Source: Haemophilus parainfluenzae (lineage in GTDB: Bacteria > Pseudomonadota > Gammaproteobacteria > Enterobacterales > Pasteurellaceae). Taken from it: a DNA stretch of 64,000 bases. A program made the position numbers and the translations under genes. The notes beneath the pieces were generated by a model. The model made no database searches and was not told the origin of the DNA. It saw only the letters and a program-made list of their open reading frames with translations. The DNA lies in NCBI RefSeq assembly GCF_014931375.1, contig NZ_CP063117.1, positions 930,001-994,000 of the forward strand, given 5' to 3'. Below are positions 29,281 through 40,977 of this stretch, piece by piece; the first letter of the stretch is position 1; every line of letters begins with the position of its first letter.

Positions 29281-29889
29281 ATGAAAAACGTAGTAAAAGT
29301 TACCGCACTTTCTTTAGGTCTTGCACTTGCATCAGGTTTTGCTGCTGCAGATGAAAATATCGCATTCATCAATGCGGGTTACTTATTCCAAAACCACCCG
29401 GATCGTCAAGCTGTAGCAGATAAGTTAGATGCAGAATTCAAACCAATGGCGGATAAACTTGCTGCAAGTAAGAAAGAAATTGATGACAAAATCGTAGCAT
29501 CTCGTAAAAAAGTAGAAGCAAAAGTGGCTGCTTTACAAAAAGATGCACCTCGTTTACGTCAAGCTGAAATTCAAAAGCGCCAAGAAGAAATTACTAAATT
29601 TGGTTCAGATGAAGAAGCTGCATTAAATAAATTAATGGAAGAGCAAGATAAAAAAGTGGCAGAGTTTCAAGAGTTAAACGAAAAACGTCAAACTGAAGAG
29701 CGTGGTAAATTATTAGAAAGCATTCAAGTTGCAACTAATAACTTAGCAAAAGCAAAAGGTTATACTTATGTTTTAGATGCTAACTCTGTAGTATTTGCGG
29801 TAGATGGTAAAGACATTACTGAAGATGTATTAAAATCTATTCCTGCAACTGAAAAAGCAGCTCCAGCAAAAACTGAAGAGAAAAAATAA
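29281..29889 (+). CDS. skp: Periplasmic chaperone Skp (OmpH)
   Basis: Skp traps unfolded outer-membrane proteins in the periplasm and delivers them to BAM. The 202-residue precursor has a signal peptide cleaved near GFAAA (about residue 22), then the family start ENIAFINAGYLFQNHP, two long charged helices forming the tentacles (about residues 45-150) and a short Ala/Lys/Glu-rich tail (APAKTEEKK). It sits between bamA and lpxD, the conserved order in gammaproteobacteria, with 12 bases to lpxD. Confidence 0.96.
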   Translation: MKNVVKVTALSLGLALASGFAAADENIAFINAGYLFQNHPDRQAVADKLDAEFKPMADKLAASKKEIDDKIVASRKKVEAKVAALQKDAPRLRQAEIQKRQEEITKFGSDEEAALNKLMEEQDKKVAEFQELNEKRQTEERGKLLESIQVATNNLAKAKGYTYVLDANSVVFAVDGKDITEDVLKSIPATEKAAPAKTEEKK

Positions 29890-29901
29890 TAGGTTCTCAT
29901 A

Positions 29902-30927
29902 ATGCAAAAATCCTATTCTTTACAGGAATTAGCAACAAAAGTCGGCGGTACCTTTCGCGGTAACGCCGATGTTGTCGTTAATAGTATTGCTGCTCTTTCA
30001 AAAGCAGATACAAATCAGCTTACGTTCATTTCTAATGCAAAATTTCGCCCTTTATTAGCTGAATCTAAAGCAGGTATTCTTGTGGTGTCAGAAGCGGATG
30101 TAGAATTTTGCTCACCTGAAAGTAATTTACTTATCGTTAAAGATCCTTATGTTGCTTATGCAGTATTAGCGCAATATATGGATACTACCCCGAAAGCAGC
30201 TCAAAATATCCACCCAAGTGCGGTTATTTCTGAAAAAGCTTCAATGGGTGAAAATGTATCAATTGGTGCAAATGCTGTTATTGAAGAAGGTGTTGTATTA
30301 GGCGATAACGTAATTATTGGCGCCGGTTGTTTTGTAGGTAAATTCACCAAAATTGGTGCAGGTACACAGCTTTGGGCAAATGTAAGCGTTTATCATGAAG
30401 TAGAAATTGGACAAAATTGCTTAATTCAATCAGGTGCTGTGATTGGTAGTGATGGCTTTGGCTATGCGAATGATCGTGGTCGCTGGGTGAAAATTCCACA
30501 AGTAGGACAAGTGATTATTGGTAATAATGTCGAAATCGGTGCTTGTACCTGTATTGACCGTGGAGCCTTAGATGCGACAGTCATTGAAGATAACGTCATT
30601 ATTGATAACCTTTGTCAAATTGCGCATAACGTTCATATTGGCACAGGCACAGCAGTGGCTGGTGGTGTGATTATGGCGGGTAGCTTAAAAGTAGGTCGTT
30701 ATTGCTTAATTGGCGGAGCAAGTGTGATTAATGGTCACATGGAGATCTGCGATAAAGTAACCGTGACAGGCATGGGTATGGTGATGCGCCCAATTACTGA
30801 GCCTGGCGTATACTCATCGGGCATTCCACTACAAACCAATAAAGAGTGGCGAAAAACAGCCGCACTTACCTTGGGAATTGATGGTATGAATAAACGATTG
30901 AAAGCCCTTGAGAAAAAACTTGGCTAA
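29902..30927 (+). CDS. lpxD: UDP-3-O-(3-hydroxyacyl)glucosamine N-acyltransferase LpxD
   Basis: LpxD adds the second hydroxy-acyl chain in lipid A synthesis. The 341-residue protein has an N-terminal uridine-binding domain (about 1-100), then a left-handed beta-helix of hexapeptide repeats (I-G-x-N/G pattern) to about residue 310. The catalytic His is probably in [10 protein letters not shown] near residue 240, and the C-terminal helix ends [11 protein letters not shown]. It is followed by a terminator-like hairpin before fabZ. Confidence 0.97.
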   Translation: MQKSYSLQELATKVGGTFRGNADVVVNSIAALSKADTNQLTFISNAKFRPLLAESKAGILVVSEADVEFCSPESNLLIVKDPYVAYAVLAQYMDTTPKAAQNIHPSAVISEKASMGENVSIGANAVIEEGVVLGDNVIIGAGCFVGKFTKIGAGTQLWANVSVYHEVEIGQNCLIQSGAVIGSDGFGYANDRGRWVKIPQVGQVIIGNNVEIGACTCIDRGALDATVIEDNVIIDNLCQIAHNVHIGTGTAVAGGVIMAGSLKVGRYCLIGGASVINGHMEICDKVTVTGMGMVMRPITEPGVYSSGIPLQTNKEWRKTAALTLGIDGMNKRLKALEKKLG

Positions 30928-30933
30928 GATTTT

Positions 30934-30966
30934 AAAACGTACCTTAGGGTGCGTTTTATTTTTATA
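30934..30966 (+). terminator. Terminator between lpxD and fabZ, with a downstream -10 for fabZ
   Basis: AAAACGTACC pairs with GGTGCGTTTT (one wobble), followed by TATTTTTA. A perfect TATAAT at 30978-30983 lies downstream, suggesting that fabZ-lpxA has its own promoter; its -35 is poor. Confidence 0.65.
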
Positions 30967-31022
30967 CAGAAATATCGTATAATCTCAATGTTTTATTATT
31001 ATTTATTTTAAAGGTATTAGTC

Positions 31023-31472
31023 GTGTCAGAGAATCAAGTAAGTAAAGTGATTGAAGCAAAAGAAATTATGACCTTATTGCCACATCGTTATCCATTTTTA
31101 TTAGTGGATCGCGTGTTGGATTACAAAGAAGGTGAGTGGTTAAAAGCAATTAAAAATATCAGTGTAAACGAACCTTGTTTTACCGGTCATTTCCCTGGAG
31201 AGCCAATTTTACCAGGTGTGTTAATTCTTGAAGCTTTGGCGCAATCAATGGGGATCCTTGCATTTAAAACCCATGAATTAAAAGGTGGCGAATTATTCTA
31301 TTTCGCAGGTATTGATGAAGCGCGTTTCAAACGCCCAGTATTACCTGGAGATCAAATGGAATTGAACGTTCAAGTGATTAAAGAACGTCGTGGTATTACA
31401 GCATTCACAGGTATTGCAACCGTAAACGGTGAAGTTGCTTGTGAAGCCAAATTAATGTGTGCTCGTCGATAA
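31023..31472 (+). CDS. fabZ: 3-hydroxyacyl-[acyl-carrier-protein] dehydratase FabZ
   Basis: FabZ dehydrates 3-hydroxyacyl-ACP in fatty acid elongation and competes with LpxA for hydroxymyristoyl-ACP. The hotdog fold has the catalytic His and Glu in [20 protein letters not shown] (about residues 55-74), and [17 protein letters not shown] marks the N-terminus. The length is 149 residues. The start is GTG at 31023. It lies 23 bases before lpxA, so balance between membrane lipid and lipid A synthesis is set within one transcript. Confidence 0.97.
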   Translation: MSENQVSKVIEAKEIMTLLPHRYPFLLVDRVLDYKEGEWLKAIKNISVNEPCFTGHFPGEPILPGVLILEALAQSMGILAFKTHELKGGELFYFAGIDEARFKRPVLPGDQMELNVQVIKERRGITAFTGIATVNGEVACEAKLMCARR

Positions 31473-31495
31473 TTAAAGAAAATTAAGGGGTAAGT

Positions 31496-32284
31496 ATGAT
31501 CCACCCAAGTGCAAAAATTCACCCAACCGCGATTGTTGCTGATGGCGCAGTTATTGGCGAAGATGTTGTTATCGGTCCTTTCTGTATTATTGAAGGGAGC
31601 GTTGAGATTAAAGCACGTACAGTTTTAAATTCTCACATTGTCGTGAAAGGCGATACCGTGATTGGTGAAGATAACCAGATTTATCAATTTGCCAGCATTG
31701 GTGAAGTGAACCAAGATTTAAAATATAAGGGCGAAGCAACAAAAACCATTATTGGTAATGGAAACCGTATTCGCGAGCATGTGACGATTCATCGCGGCAC
31801 TATCCAAGGTGGTGGTGTAACACGTATTGGTAATAACAATTTACTCATGGTAAACGTACATGTTGCTCATGACTGCCAAATCAAGAATAACTGTATCTTA
31901 GCAAATAACGCAACACTTGCAGGTCATGTTGAATTGGATGATTTTGTGATTGTTGGTGGTATGTCTGCGATTCACCAATTTGTGATCGTCGGAGCACACG
32001 TTATGCTAGGTGGTGGTTCAATGGTTAGCCAAGATGTGCCGCCTTATGTGATGGCTCAGGGTAACCATGCTCAACCTTTCGGCGTTAACCTGGAAGGATT
32101 AAAACGTCGTGGTTTTGATAAACCAACCATGCACGCGATTCGTAACGTTTATAAAATGATTTACCGCAGTGGTAAAACCCTTGAAGAAGTCTTGCCAGAA
32201 ATTGAACAAATTGCACAAACTGAATCGGCAATTAGTTTCTTTGTGGAGTTCTTCAAACGTTCTACTCGTGGCATTATTCGTTAA
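31496..32284 (+). CDS. lpxA: UDP-N-acetylglucosamine O-acyltransferase LpxA
   Basis: LpxA performs the first acylation of lipid A synthesis. The 262-residue protein starts [20 protein letters not shown], shows hexapeptide-repeat beta-helix through about residue 190, and has the catalytic His in [12 protein letters not shown] (about residue 122) followed by [14 protein letters not shown]. The C-terminal helices contain [26 protein letters not shown] precedes the ATG. It ends 45 bases before a terminator formed by two uptake signals. Confidence 0.98.
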   Translation: MIHPSAKIHPTAIVADGAVIGEDVVIGPFCIIEGSVEIKARTVLNSHIVVKGDTVIGEDNQIYQFASIGEVNQDLKYKGEATKTIIGNGNRIREHVTIHRGTIQGGGVTRIGNNNLLMVNVHVAHDCQIKNNCILANNATLAGHVELDDFVIVGGMSAIHQFVIVGAHVMLGGGSMVSQDVPPYVMAQGNHAQPFGVNLEGLKRRGFDKPTMHAIRNVYKMIYRSGKTLEEVLPEIEQIAQTESAISFFVEFFKRSTRGIIR

Positions 32285-32329
32285 TTAACGTTTCTTTTCT
32301 CATTAAGAGAAAATGATGAATAATAAAGA

Positions 32330-32367
32330 GACCGCACTATGATTTGTTCAAAGTGCGGTCGTTTTTT
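32330..32367 (+). terminator. Uptake-signal terminator between lpxA and lpxB
   Basis: GACCGCACT (32330-32338) pairs with AGTGCGGTC (32352-32360), followed by GTTTTTT. The left arm carries one mismatch to the 9-base uptake core (ends in A). The T-run ends 12 bases before the lpxB ATG, and the lpxB ribosome binding site directly follows. Confidence 0.78.
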
Positions 32368-32379
32368 AGGATAAATTTA

Positions 32380-33549
32380 ATGATTAAAGAAAATCCGACT
32401 ATTGCGATTATTGCTGGCGAGGTCTCTGGCGATATTCTTGGTGCCGGTCTCATTCAAGCGCTAAAACGTCACTATCCGCAAGCTAAATTTGTCGGAATTG
32501 GTGGTGAGCGAATGATTGCTCAAGGCTTTGAAAGTTTTTTTGATATGGAAGAGCTCTCTGTCATGGGGCTAGTAGAAGTTCTCAAACATTTGCCGCGATT
32601 GCTAAAAATTCGTCGCAGTATCATCGACCAACTCTCTGATATTAAACCTGATGTATTTATCGGTATTGATGCACCGGATTTTAATCTCACCGTTGAACTG
32701 AAATTAAAAGAAAAAGGGATTAAGACCATTCATTACGTGAGTCCATCTGTATGGGCTTGGCGTCAAAATCGTATTTATAAAATTGCCAAAGCGACCCATC
32801 AAGTATTAGCCTTTCTTCCTTTTGAAAAAGCCTTTTATGATCGTTTTAATGTGCCTTGCCGTTTTATTGGTCATACCATGGCAGATGCGATTCCATTAAA
32901 ACCAAATAGAACGGAAGCTTGCCAGATCTTAGGTATTGATGAAAAAGGACGTTATCTTGCCATTTTAGTGGGGAGTCGGGGGAGCGAAGTTGGGTTTCTG
33001 ACAGAGCCATTTCTAAAAACCGCTTTGTTATTAAAAGAAAAATATCCAGACCTGCAGTTTTTAGTCCCTTTAGTGAATGAAAAACGTCGCCAGCAATTTG
33101 AGGAAATAAAGGCTCAGATTGCACCTGATCTTGATATGCATCTCATTGATGGTAAAGCACGCCAAGTGATGATCGCTGCCGAAGCCACTTTACTCGCTTC
33201 AGGTACGGCTGCACTTGAAGCGATGTTGTGTAAATCGCCGATGGTGGTGGGCTATCGAATGAAACCTTTCACCTATTTCTTGGCAAAACGATTAGTTAAA
33301 ACAAAATATATTTCATTGCCTAATTTATTAGCGGATGAAATGCTTGTGCCAGAAATGATTCAAGAAGATTGCGAACCGCAAAAATTAGCAGAACAACTTT
33401 CTCAATATTTGGGCGATGATGAAAGTGCGGTCAAATCTCGCAGTGTTTTAATTCAACGCTTTACTGAATTACACAAATTAATTCAATGTGATGCAGACAG
33501 TCAAGCCGCACAAGCAGTGATTGATTTATTGGAGCAAAAACATGACTGA
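32380..33549 (+). CDS. lpxB: Lipid-A-disaccharide synthase LpxB
   Basis: LpxB, a GT-B fold glycosyltransferase, joins lipid X and UDP-diacylglucosamine into the lipid A disaccharide. Hallmarks: [18 protein letters not shown] at the start, [29 protein letters not shown] and [21 protein letters not shown] use the ATG at 32380 (389 residues), which has TTAGGAT upstream; an in-frame TTG 36 bases earlier lies in the terminator stem. The stop overlaps rnhB by 8 bases. Confidence 0.96.
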   Translation: MIKENPTIAIIAGEVSGDILGAGLIQALKRHYPQAKFVGIGGERMIAQGFESFFDMEELSVMGLVEVLKHLPRLLKIRRSIIDQLSDIKPDVFIGIDAPDFNLTVELKLKEKGIKTIHYVSPSVWAWRQNRIYKIAKATHQVLAFLPFEKAFYDRFNVPCRFIGHTMADAIPLKPNRTEACQILGIDEKGRYLAILVGSRGSEVGFLTEPFLKTALLLKEKYPDLQFLVPLVNEKRRQQFEEIKAQIAPDLDMHLIDGKARQVMIAAEATLLASGTAALEAMLCKSPMVVGYRMKPFTYFLAKRLVKTKYISLPNLLADEMLVPEMIQEDCEPQKLAEQLSQYLGDDESAVKSRSVLIQRFTELHKLIQCDADSQAAQAVIDLLEQKHD

Positions 33550-34144
33550 TTTTGTTTATCCTGAAGGTTATCAATTATTTGCAGGAGTGGATGAAGTAGG
33601 ACGAGGTCCCTTAGTGGGGGCAGTTGTCACGGCTGCAGTGATCTTAGATCCGAATAACCCGATTGCTGGTTTAGCAGATTCTAAAAAGCTCAGCGAGAAA
33701 AAACGTCTTGCACTTGCAGCAGAAATTAAAGAGAAGGCCTTAGCTTGGGCAATGGGACGAGCAGAGCCAGCTGAGATCGATGAACTAAATATTCTTCATG
33801 CCTCTATGTTAGCCATGGAGCGAGCCGTAAAAGCCTTAAAAATTCAACCGCACTTTGTGTTGGTAGATGGCAATCGTATTCCGCCTAACCTTGGTTTGCC
33901 AGCTCAAGTGGTAGTGAAAGGAGATTCACTTGTGGCTGAAATTAGTGCAGCCTCTATTTTGGCAAAAGTCGCACGGGATCAGGAAATGGAAGTATTAGAT
34001 AAAAAGCATCCTGAATATGCTTTTGCTCAACATAAAGGGTATCCGACCAAATTACACTTAGAAAAATTAGCGGAACTGGGCCCTTTACCAGAGTATCGTC
34101 GAAGTTTTTCACCTGTGAAGAAAGCGCTAGGCATAGAAGACTAG
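33542..34144 (+). CDS. rnhB: Ribonuclease HII
   Basis: RNase HII cuts RNA in RNA-DNA hybrids and initiates removal of single ribonucleotides from DNA. The active-site motif [16 protein letters not shown] lies at about residues 16-31, [11 protein letters not shown] follows, and VDGNRIPPN and [13 protein letters not shown] complete the carboxylate set. From ATG 33542 the protein has 200 residues, normal for the family. It overlaps lpxB by 8 bases, the conserved lpxB-rnhB arrangement. Confidence 0.97.
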   Translation: MTDFVYPEGYQLFAGVDEVGRGPLVGAVVTAAVILDPNNPIAGLADSKKLSEKKRLALAAEIKEKALAWAMGRAEPAEIDELNILHASMLAMERAVKALKIQPHFVLVDGNRIPPNLGLPAQVVVKGDSLVAEISAASILAKVARDQEMEVLDKKHPEYAFAQHKGYPTKLHLEKLAELGPLPEYRRSFSPVKKALGIED

Positions 34145-34178
34145 CGAGCTTGAAGGTTTTAAGATTGAAGGATATAAA

Positions 34179-34778
34179 ATGGACATTTATTGCCTTGTCT
34201 TTGATGACTATGAAACGTTAGATCTAATGGGGCCTGTTGAGTTTTTAACAAGAGTCCCTAATGTTAAGCTTCACTATGTATCCCAAGTCGGTGGATTAAT
34301 TCGTAGTAAGCAAGGATTTTATATTGAAACAGAAAAGCTAGAACATTTATTACCTCATAGTGCGTTATGGGTTATTGGGGGGCAGGGAACGCGTCAGTTA
34401 GTAAACGATGAACAATTTATTAATCAGCTTGGTAAATGGATTGATGAGTCAGAGATTTGTCTCAGTGTTTGTACAGGTTCAGCATTATTGGCTTGTACGG
34501 GGCGATTAGATAGTTTAAAAGCGACTTCTAATAAAAAATCTTTTGAATGGGTAAAACAATGTCGTCCAGCTGTAAAATGGCAACCCATTGCAAGGTGGGT
34601 GAAAGAAGGGAAGTTTTACACTTCATCAGGTGTTTCTGCTGGTATGGATATGGCACTTGGGTTTATTGCTGATTACTATGGCAATGACTTGGCTCAAGAC
34701 ATTGCTAACCACACCGAATATCATTGGCAAAAAGATCCTTGTGTAGATAATTTTGCTCGACTCTATGGATATGAATAA
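34179..34778 (+). CDS. DJ-1/PfpI family protein, function not determined
   Basis: A 199-residue class I glutamine-amidotransferase-like protein. The probable nucleophile cysteine is in the elbow CLSVCTGSALLACTG (about residue 100), with an upstream acidic residue in MGPVEFL near residue 20, as in the subgroup related to isonitrile hydratase and the N-terminal domains of AraC-type regulators. There is no DNA-binding domain. The substrate cannot be named. It lies 34 bases after rnhB and ends at a terminator shared with aspA. Confidence 0.8.
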   Translation: MDIYCLVFDDYETLDLMGPVEFLTRVPNVKLHYVSQVGGLIRSKQGFYIETEKLEHLLPHSALWVIGGQGTRQLVNDEQFINQLGKWIDESEICLSVCTGSALLACTGRLDSLKATSNKKSFEWVKQCRPAVKWQPIARWVKEGKFYTSSGVSAGMDMALGFIADYYGNDLAQDIANHTEYHWQKDPCVDNFARLYGYE

Positions 34779-34794
34779 TAGTTTTAGATTAAAC

Positions 34795-34826
34795 AAAAGA
34801 GCGGTCAAAATTGACCGCTCTTTTTA
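34795..34826. terminator. Bidirectional terminator between the DJ-1-like gene and aspA
   Basis: A 14-base perfect stem AAAAGAGCGGTCAA / TTGACCGCTCTTTT with a 2-base centre. The arms hold AAGAGCGGT, one base different from the uptake core. Confidence 0.9.
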
Positions 34827-34839
34827 TACCTCAGCGAGA

Positions 34840-36258
34840 TTATTTATTTAATTTCGCTTTATAAGTTGGGTTCATTAAGTTTTCTACAGAAAGGATATCA
34901 TCCAATTGTTCTGCTGTTAATAAACCTTTTTCTAATACAACTTCACGTACGCCTTTACCGGTTTGAGCACAGATTTTACCCACTAAGTCGCCATTATGGT
35001 GACCGATAAATGGATTCAAGTAAGTCACGATACCGATTGAGTTGAATACGTAGTTTTCACAAATTTCTTTGTTTACAGTAATACCGTCTACACATTTATC
35101 GCGTAAGTTCACGCAAGCATTGGTTAAGATGTCGATAGATTCAAACATTGCTTGACCAATCACTGGTTCCATTACGTTTAATTGTAATTGACCTGCTTCA
35201 GATGCGAAAGTAACGGTAGTATCGTTACCAATTACTTTAAAGCATACTTGGTTCACCACTTCTGGAATAACTGGGTTTACTTTTGCAGGCATGATAGAAG
35301 AACCTGCTTGTAATTCAGGTAAGTTAATTTCTTTAATACCTGCACGTGGACCAGAAGAGAGTAAACGTAAGTCGTTACATACTTTAGATAGTTTTACTGC
35401 GGTACGTTTTAATGCACCATGAACCATGACATAAGCACCACAGTCAGATGTTGCTTCGATTAAGTTTTCAGCGGGTACGCAAGGTAATCCAGTTACCTTG
35501 GCAAGGTGTTTTACTACTAATTCTGTATAACCTTGTGGTGTATTTAAACCAGTACCGATTGCGGTTGCACCAAGGTTGACTTCAAGGAGCAACTCAGCGG
35601 TACGTTTTAAGTTACGTACTTCTTCTTCAAGTAATACGGCAAAGGCTTTAAACTCTTGACCAACGGTCATAGGTACCGCATCTTGTAATTGGGTACGACC
35701 CATTTTTAAAATTTTAGCAAATTCTTTTGCTTTATTATCGAAACCATCATGTAAGTATTGGATTTTGTCGATAAGTTTCAAAATGCTGTTATATACTGCA
35801 ATACGGAAACCGGTAGGATACGCATCGTTGGTAGATTGGCTAGCGTTCACGTGGTCCATTGGGTTAATAACATCATATTCACCTTTTTTATGACCAATTT
35901 TTTCAAGTGCGAGGTTAGCAACTACTTCGTTGGTATTCATATTAACAGAAGTACCCGCACCACCTTGATATACATCAGATGGGAATTGATCTAAGCATTT
36001 CCCCGTGGTAAGAATTTCATCACAAGCCGCTACAATCGCTTTTGCAATATCACTTGGAATAGCACCTAATTCACCATTCGCTAGGGCAGTTGCTTTTTTT
36101 ACCATTACCATGCCGCGAACAAATTCTGGTACATCAGAAATGGTTACATTAGAAATATTGAAGTTTTCAACCGCTCTTAAGGTATGGATACCCCAGTATG
36201 CATCAGCTGGCACATCGCGTTCACCTAATAAATCCACTTCTTTTCTGTATTGAGTCAT
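34840..36258 (-). CDS. aspA: Aspartate ammonia-lyase (aspartase)
   Basis: AspA deaminates aspartate to fumarate, feeding fumarate respiration. The fumarase/aspartase superfamily signature [11 protein letters not shown] lies near residue 320. Other conserved blocks are [18 protein letters not shown] near 98, [19 protein letters not shown] near 132 and [12 protein letters not shown] near 185. I start at ATG 36258 (472 residues); a GTG three codons upstream lies next to the AGGAAAGG ribosome binding site. A CRP site upstream suggests catabolite control, as known for E. coli aspA. Confidence 0.97.
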   Translation of the reverse strand: MTQYRKEVDLLGERDVPADAYWGIHTLRAVENFNISNVTISDVPEFVRGMVMVKKATALANGELGAIPSDIAKAIVAACDEILTTGKCLDQFPSDVYQGGAGTSVNMNTNEVVANLALEKIGHKKGEYDVINPMDHVNASQSTNDAYPTGFRIAVYNSILKLIDKIQYLHDGFDNKAKEFAKILKMGRTQLQDAVPMTVGQEFKAFAVLLEEEVRNLKRTAELLLEVNLGATAIGTGLNTPQGYTELVVKHLAKVTGLPCVPAENLIEATSDCGAYVMVHGALKRTAVKLSKVCNDLRLLSSGPRAGIKEINLPELQAGSSIMPAKVNPVIPEVVNQVCFKVIGNDTTVTFASEAGQLQLNVMEPVIGQAMFESIDILTNACVNLRDKCVDGITVNKEICENYVFNSIGIVTYLNPFIGHHNGDLVGKICAQTGKGVREVVLEKGLLTAEQLDDILSVENLMNPTYKAKLNK

Positions 36259-36320
36259 TTTAATCACCTTTCCTGGTTGTTAATTAATTTGAGTTAATTA
36301 TAGGAATTTAAATAGAAAAT

Positions 36321-36342
36321 AAATTTGACGTGGATCACATTT
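36321..36342. promoter_or_regulatory. CRP site (possibly also FNR) upstream of aspA
   Basis: The 22-base site AAATTTGACGTGGATCACAT plus TT matches the CRP consensus at 18 of 22 positions. The embedded TTGAC-N4-ATCAC is two mismatches from an FNR box. It lies 63-84 bases before the aspA start and about 70 bases before the groE heat-shock promoter. Confidence 0.62.
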
Positions 36343-36413
36343 CAAATAAGACGTATAAGAGATATTTTTATTTCTGGCATAAATTTTTTTAGGGTGAAAT
36401 TTTTTTATTTATC

Positions 36414-36446
36414 CCCTTGAAACCGAAAAAGTTATCCCCACATTTA
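36414..36446 (+). promoter_or_regulatory. Sigma-32 heat-shock promoter of groESL
   Basis: CCCTTGAAA (36414-36422), a 13-base spacer and CCCCACATTTA (36436-36446) match the sigma-32 pattern CCCTTGAA-N13-17-CCCCAT-T closely. It lies about 35 bases before the groES start codon. Confidence 0.85.
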
Positions 36447-36479
36447 AAACACTTTATTTTAATAAGAAGGAAATTAATC

Positions 36480-36770
36480 ATGAATATTCGTCCTTTACAC
36501 GATCGTGTAATCATTAAACGTGAAGAAGTAGAAACTCGTTCAGCTGGCGGTATCGTATTAACCGGTTCAGCGGCGACTAAATCAACCCGTGCGAAAGTAT
36601 TGGCAGTGGGTAAAGGTCGTATTTTAGAAAATGGTACCGTTCAACCTTTAGATGTAAAAGTTGGCGATACAGTCATTTTCAATGATGGTTATGGCGTGAA
36701 AAGTGAAAAAATCGATGGTGAAGAAGTGTTAATCATTTCTGAAAACGATATTTTGGCGATTGTGGAATAA
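36480..36770 (+). CDS. groES: Co-chaperonin GroES
   Basis: The 96-residue lid of the GroEL-GroES folding chamber. The start [18 protein letters not shown], the mobile loop [16 protein letters not shown] and the end [10 protein letters not shown] are typical. I use the ATG at 36480, directly after AAGGAAATTAATC; an upstream in-frame ATG lies within the promoter. It is followed by groEL after 22 bases. Confidence 0.98.
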   Translation: MNIRPLHDRVIIKREEVETRSAGGIVLTGSAATKSTRAKVLAVGKGRILENGTVQPLDVKVGDTVIFNDGYGVKSEKIDGEEVLIISENDILAIVE

Positions 36771-36780
36771 TTTAAATTAA

Positions 36781-38439
<1,659 letters not shown>

Positions 38440-38459
38440 TTCCCCTTTGCAAAAGAAAG

Positions 38460-38502
38460 TGCGATCGTTTTTCTTTATAGAAATGCGATCGCATTTTTAT
38501 TT
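38460..38502 (+). terminator. Terminator of groESL
   Basis: TGCGATCG (38460-38467) pairs with CGATCGCA (38486-38493); an inner TTTCT/AGAAA stem strengthens it, and TTTTTATTT follows. The left flank AAAGTGCGATCG looks like a decayed uptake signal. Confidence 0.8.
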
Positions 38503-38550
38503 GTGTGGTGCTACACTTTAGTGGTTTTCGATGATTTTATAGGTATAACA

Positions 38551-39099
38551 ATGACAATTTCCCAAACTGAACTTAATCAACAACTCAAATCTGCCGGTAT
38601 TGGTATTAATGCAACTGAATTACATGGCTTTTTGAGCGGCTTAATTTGTGGTGGACTGAAAGATCAAAGCTGGTTACCGCTTTTATATCAATTCAGTAAC
38701 GATAACCACGCCTATCCAACCGCATTAATTCAGCCGATTACCGAAATCTATGAACAGATTGGTAAAACCTTAGGGGATGTAGAAGGATTTGATTTTGAAT
38801 TAGGCTTAACCGAAGATGAGAGCGTGTTTGCACGTGCAGACAGTCTATCAGACTGGGCAAACCAATTTTTACTGGGTTTAGGGCTTGTTCAGACTGAATT
38901 GGGTAAAGAAAAAGGCGAAATTGGCGAAGCGGTAGATGATTTACAAGATATTTGTCAGCTTGGTTATGAAGAAGATGATGATGAAGAAGAGCTTGCCGAA
39001 GCCTTAGAAGAAATTATTGAATATGTTCGCACCATTGCCATGCTGTTTTACACCCATTTCAACGATGATGCACAAGAAATAAAACCGATATTACATTAA
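38551..39099 (+). CDS. ygfB: UPF0149 (YgfB/YecA-like) family protein
   Basis: A small acidic protein (182 residues from the ATG at 38551) with the family features [14 protein letters not shown] near residue 25 and a strongly acidic helical region ([16 protein letters not shown]) near 145. YgfB lies upstream of pepP in many gammaproteobacteria. Its molecular role is not settled here; Pseudomonas YgfB has been tied to beta-lactam and aminoglycoside resistance regulation. It is 12 bases from pepP, so the two are co-transcribed. Confidence 0.9.
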   Translation: MTISQTELNQQLKSAGIGINATELHGFLSGLICGGLKDQSWLPLLYQFSNDNHAYPTALIQPITEIYEQIGKTLGDVEGFDFELGLTEDESVFARADSLSDWANQFLLGLGLVQTELGKEKGEIGEAVDDLQDICQLGYEEDDDEEELAEALEEIIEYVRTIAMLFYTHFNDDAQEIKPILH

Positions 39100-39111
39100 A
39101 AGGAACGAAAC

Positions 39112-40404
39112 ATGGATCTCGCATACATGGCGGCATTACCGCAAGAAGAATTTACAGAACGTCGTCAAAAAGTATTCGCACAAATGCAGCCAAATTCTGC
39201 TTTATTGCTATTTTCCGAAATTGAGAAACGTCGTAATAACGACTGCGATTTTCCTTTCCGTCAAGACAGTTACTTTTGGTATTTAACGGGATTTAATGAG
39301 CCAAATGCAGCGTTGTTATTGATTAAAACGGAAGATGCAGAAAAGGCAATGATATTTCTTCGTCCGCGAGATCCTTTGCTTGAAACCTGGAATGGTCGCC
39401 GATTAGGCGTTGAGCGCGCACCGCAAAAACTCAATGTCGATGAAGCCTATTCTATCGATGATTTTAAAACAGAATTTCCAAAATTAACGGAAAAATTGAC
39501 CGCACTTTATCATGTGGCCGATCGTCATCCTTGGGGTGATAAATTATTAGCCGAAAGTGCGGTGAAATTTTATGCTGTTTTTGATTGGCAGCCGATGTTA
39601 AGTGAAATGCGCTTAATTAAATCTCCAAACGAAATTCGCTTAATGCAACAAGCGGGACAGATTACGGCATTTGGGCATATTAAGGCGATGCAAGTGACTC
39701 GCCCAAATCGTTTTGAATATGAAATAGAAAGCGAAATTCTGCATGAATTTAATCGTCATGGAGCAAGATTCCCGTCTTACAATTCCATTATTGCCGGGGG
39801 CGATAATGCCTGTATCTTGCACTACACTGAAAATGATCAACCTTTGAAAGATGGCGATCTTGTGTTAATTGATGCTGGTTGTGAATTTGCTATGTATGCA
39901 GGTGATATCACACGTACATTCCCGGTGAACGGTAAATTTACTCAGCCACAACGTGAGATTTATGAATTAGTTTTAAAAGCACAAAAACGTGCGATTGAGC
40001 TATTAGTGCCTGGTAATTCAATTAAACTGGCAAATGATGAAGTGATCCGTATTAAAACTCAAGGCTTGGTGGATTTAGGCATTCTGAAAGGGGATGTCGA
40101 TAAGCTGATTGAAGAAAAAGCTTATCGTCAATTTTATATGCATGGTTTAGGCCATTGGCTTGGCTTGGATGTGCACGATGTTGGCCGTTATGATGATGAA
40201 CGTAGCCGTACACTTGAAGTAGGGATGATCATCACAGTTGAGCCAGGTATTTATATTTCAGAAGAGGCGGATGTGCCTGCTCAATATAAAGGCATTGGCG
40301 TGCGTATCGAGGATAACTTGCTCATGACAGAATATGGCAATAAAAATCTGACCGCGGCGGCACCAAAAGAAATCGATGACATTGAAAATTTAATGAAAAA
40401 TTGA
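39112..40404 (+). CDS. pepP: Xaa-Pro aminopeptidase (aminopeptidase P)
   Basis: A metallopeptidase of the pita-bread fold (430 residues) that removes N-terminal residues before proline. The N-terminal creatinase-like domain spans about 1-175. The catalytic domain has metal ligands in [20 protein letters not shown] (two Asp), [15 protein letters not shown] (His), TVEPGIYI (Glu) and GIGVRIEDN (Glu), all present. Two uptake signals point towards each other near 39498 and 39554 inside the gene. Confidence 0.96.
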   Translation: MDLAYMAALPQEEFTERRQKVFAQMQPNSALLLFSEIEKRRNNDCDFPFRQDSYFWYLTGFNEPNAALLLIKTEDAEKAMIFLRPRDPLLETWNGRRLGVERAPQKLNVDEAYSIDDFKTEFPKLTEKLTALYHVADRHPWGDKLLAESAVKFYAVFDWQPMLSEMRLIKSPNEIRLMQQAGQITAFGHIKAMQVTRPNRFEYEIESEILHEFNRHGARFPSYNSIIAGGDNACILHYTENDQPLKDGDLVLIDAGCEFAMYAGDITRTFPVNGKFTQPQREIYELVLKAQKRAIELLVPGNSIKLANDEVIRIKTQGLVDLGILKGDVDKLIEEKAYRQFYMHGLGHWLGLDVHDVGRYDDERSRTLEVGMIITVEPGIYISEEADVPAQYKGIGVRIEDNLLMTEYGNKNLTAAAPKEIDDIENLMKN

Positions 40405-40417
40405 GAAGAATTCTCAA

Positions 40418-40466
40418 AAATGTGATCTAGTGCAAGTTTTTTGTCCAGTTAAGCTGCTAATATACT
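40418..40466 (+). promoter_or_regulatory. uspA promoter with a CRP-like site
   Basis: AAATGTGATCTAGTGCAAGT (40418-40437, then TT) matches the CRP consensus at 18 of 22 positions, with a perfect left half. A -10 TATACT lies at 40461-40466. The centre of the CRP site would be about 42-45 bases before transcription start, the class II activator position. Confidence 0.55.
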
Positions 40467-40507
40467 GTCAGATAAAAAAGACCAATCAAATCAGTAAGGA
40501 GTCGATT

Positions 40508-40933
40508 ATGTACAAACACGTTTTAGTTGCGGTAGATCTTTCTGATGAAAGTGAATTTCTACTCAAAAAAGCTGTGGGAATTGCAAAACGTAATGATGCG
40601 CAACTTTCCATCATCCATGTAGATGTAAACTTCTCGGATCTCTATACTGGTTTAATTGATGTCAATATGTCATCTATGCAAGATAGAATCTCGAGCGAAA
40701 CCCAAAAAGCGCTAATTAATTTAGCGGAACATGCGGGTTATCCAATAAAAGAAAAATTGAGCGGTAGCGGTGATTTAGGTCAAGTTTTGACAGACGCTAT
40801 TGATCAGTATGATGTAGATCTATTAGTGACAGGTCATCACCAAGATTTCTGGAGTAAATTAATGTCTTCAACACGTCAAGTGATGAATACGATTAAAATT
40901 GATATGTTGGTTGTGCCACTTCGCGACGAATAG
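40508..40933 (+). CDS. uspA: Universal stress protein A
   Basis: A 141-residue UspA-family protein, normally induced at growth arrest. The start [20 protein letters not shown] and the region [20 protein letters not shown] near the C-terminus fit the UspA subgroup that lacks a clear ATP-binding GxxG(S/T) motif. I use the ATG at 40508 with AAGGAG ten bases upstream; an open frame extends further but without a sensible start. It is monocistronic with an uptake-signal terminator. Confidence 0.94.
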   Translation: MYKHVLVAVDLSDESEFLLKKAVGIAKRNDAQLSIIHVDVNFSDLYTGLIDVNMSSMQDRISSETQKALINLAEHAGYPIKEKLSGSGDLGQVLTDAIDQYDVDLLVTGHHQDFWSKLMSSTRQVMNTIKIDMLVVPLRDE

Positions 40934-40977
40934 TGATCAAAAATTATTTTTAGCCCTATTAAAATAACGTAAATTTT

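Noticed and set aside
36430..36442. Possible DnaA box (TTATCCCCA) near groES
   Set aside because: It differs from TTATCCACA and is fully explained as the -10 part of the sigma-32 promoter; no cluster of boxes is present.
38483..38494. TGCGATCGCA palindrome as a competence-type CRP-S site
   Set aside because: CRP-S needs a 6-base centre between TGCGA and TCGCA. Here the halves abut and form part of the groEL terminator.
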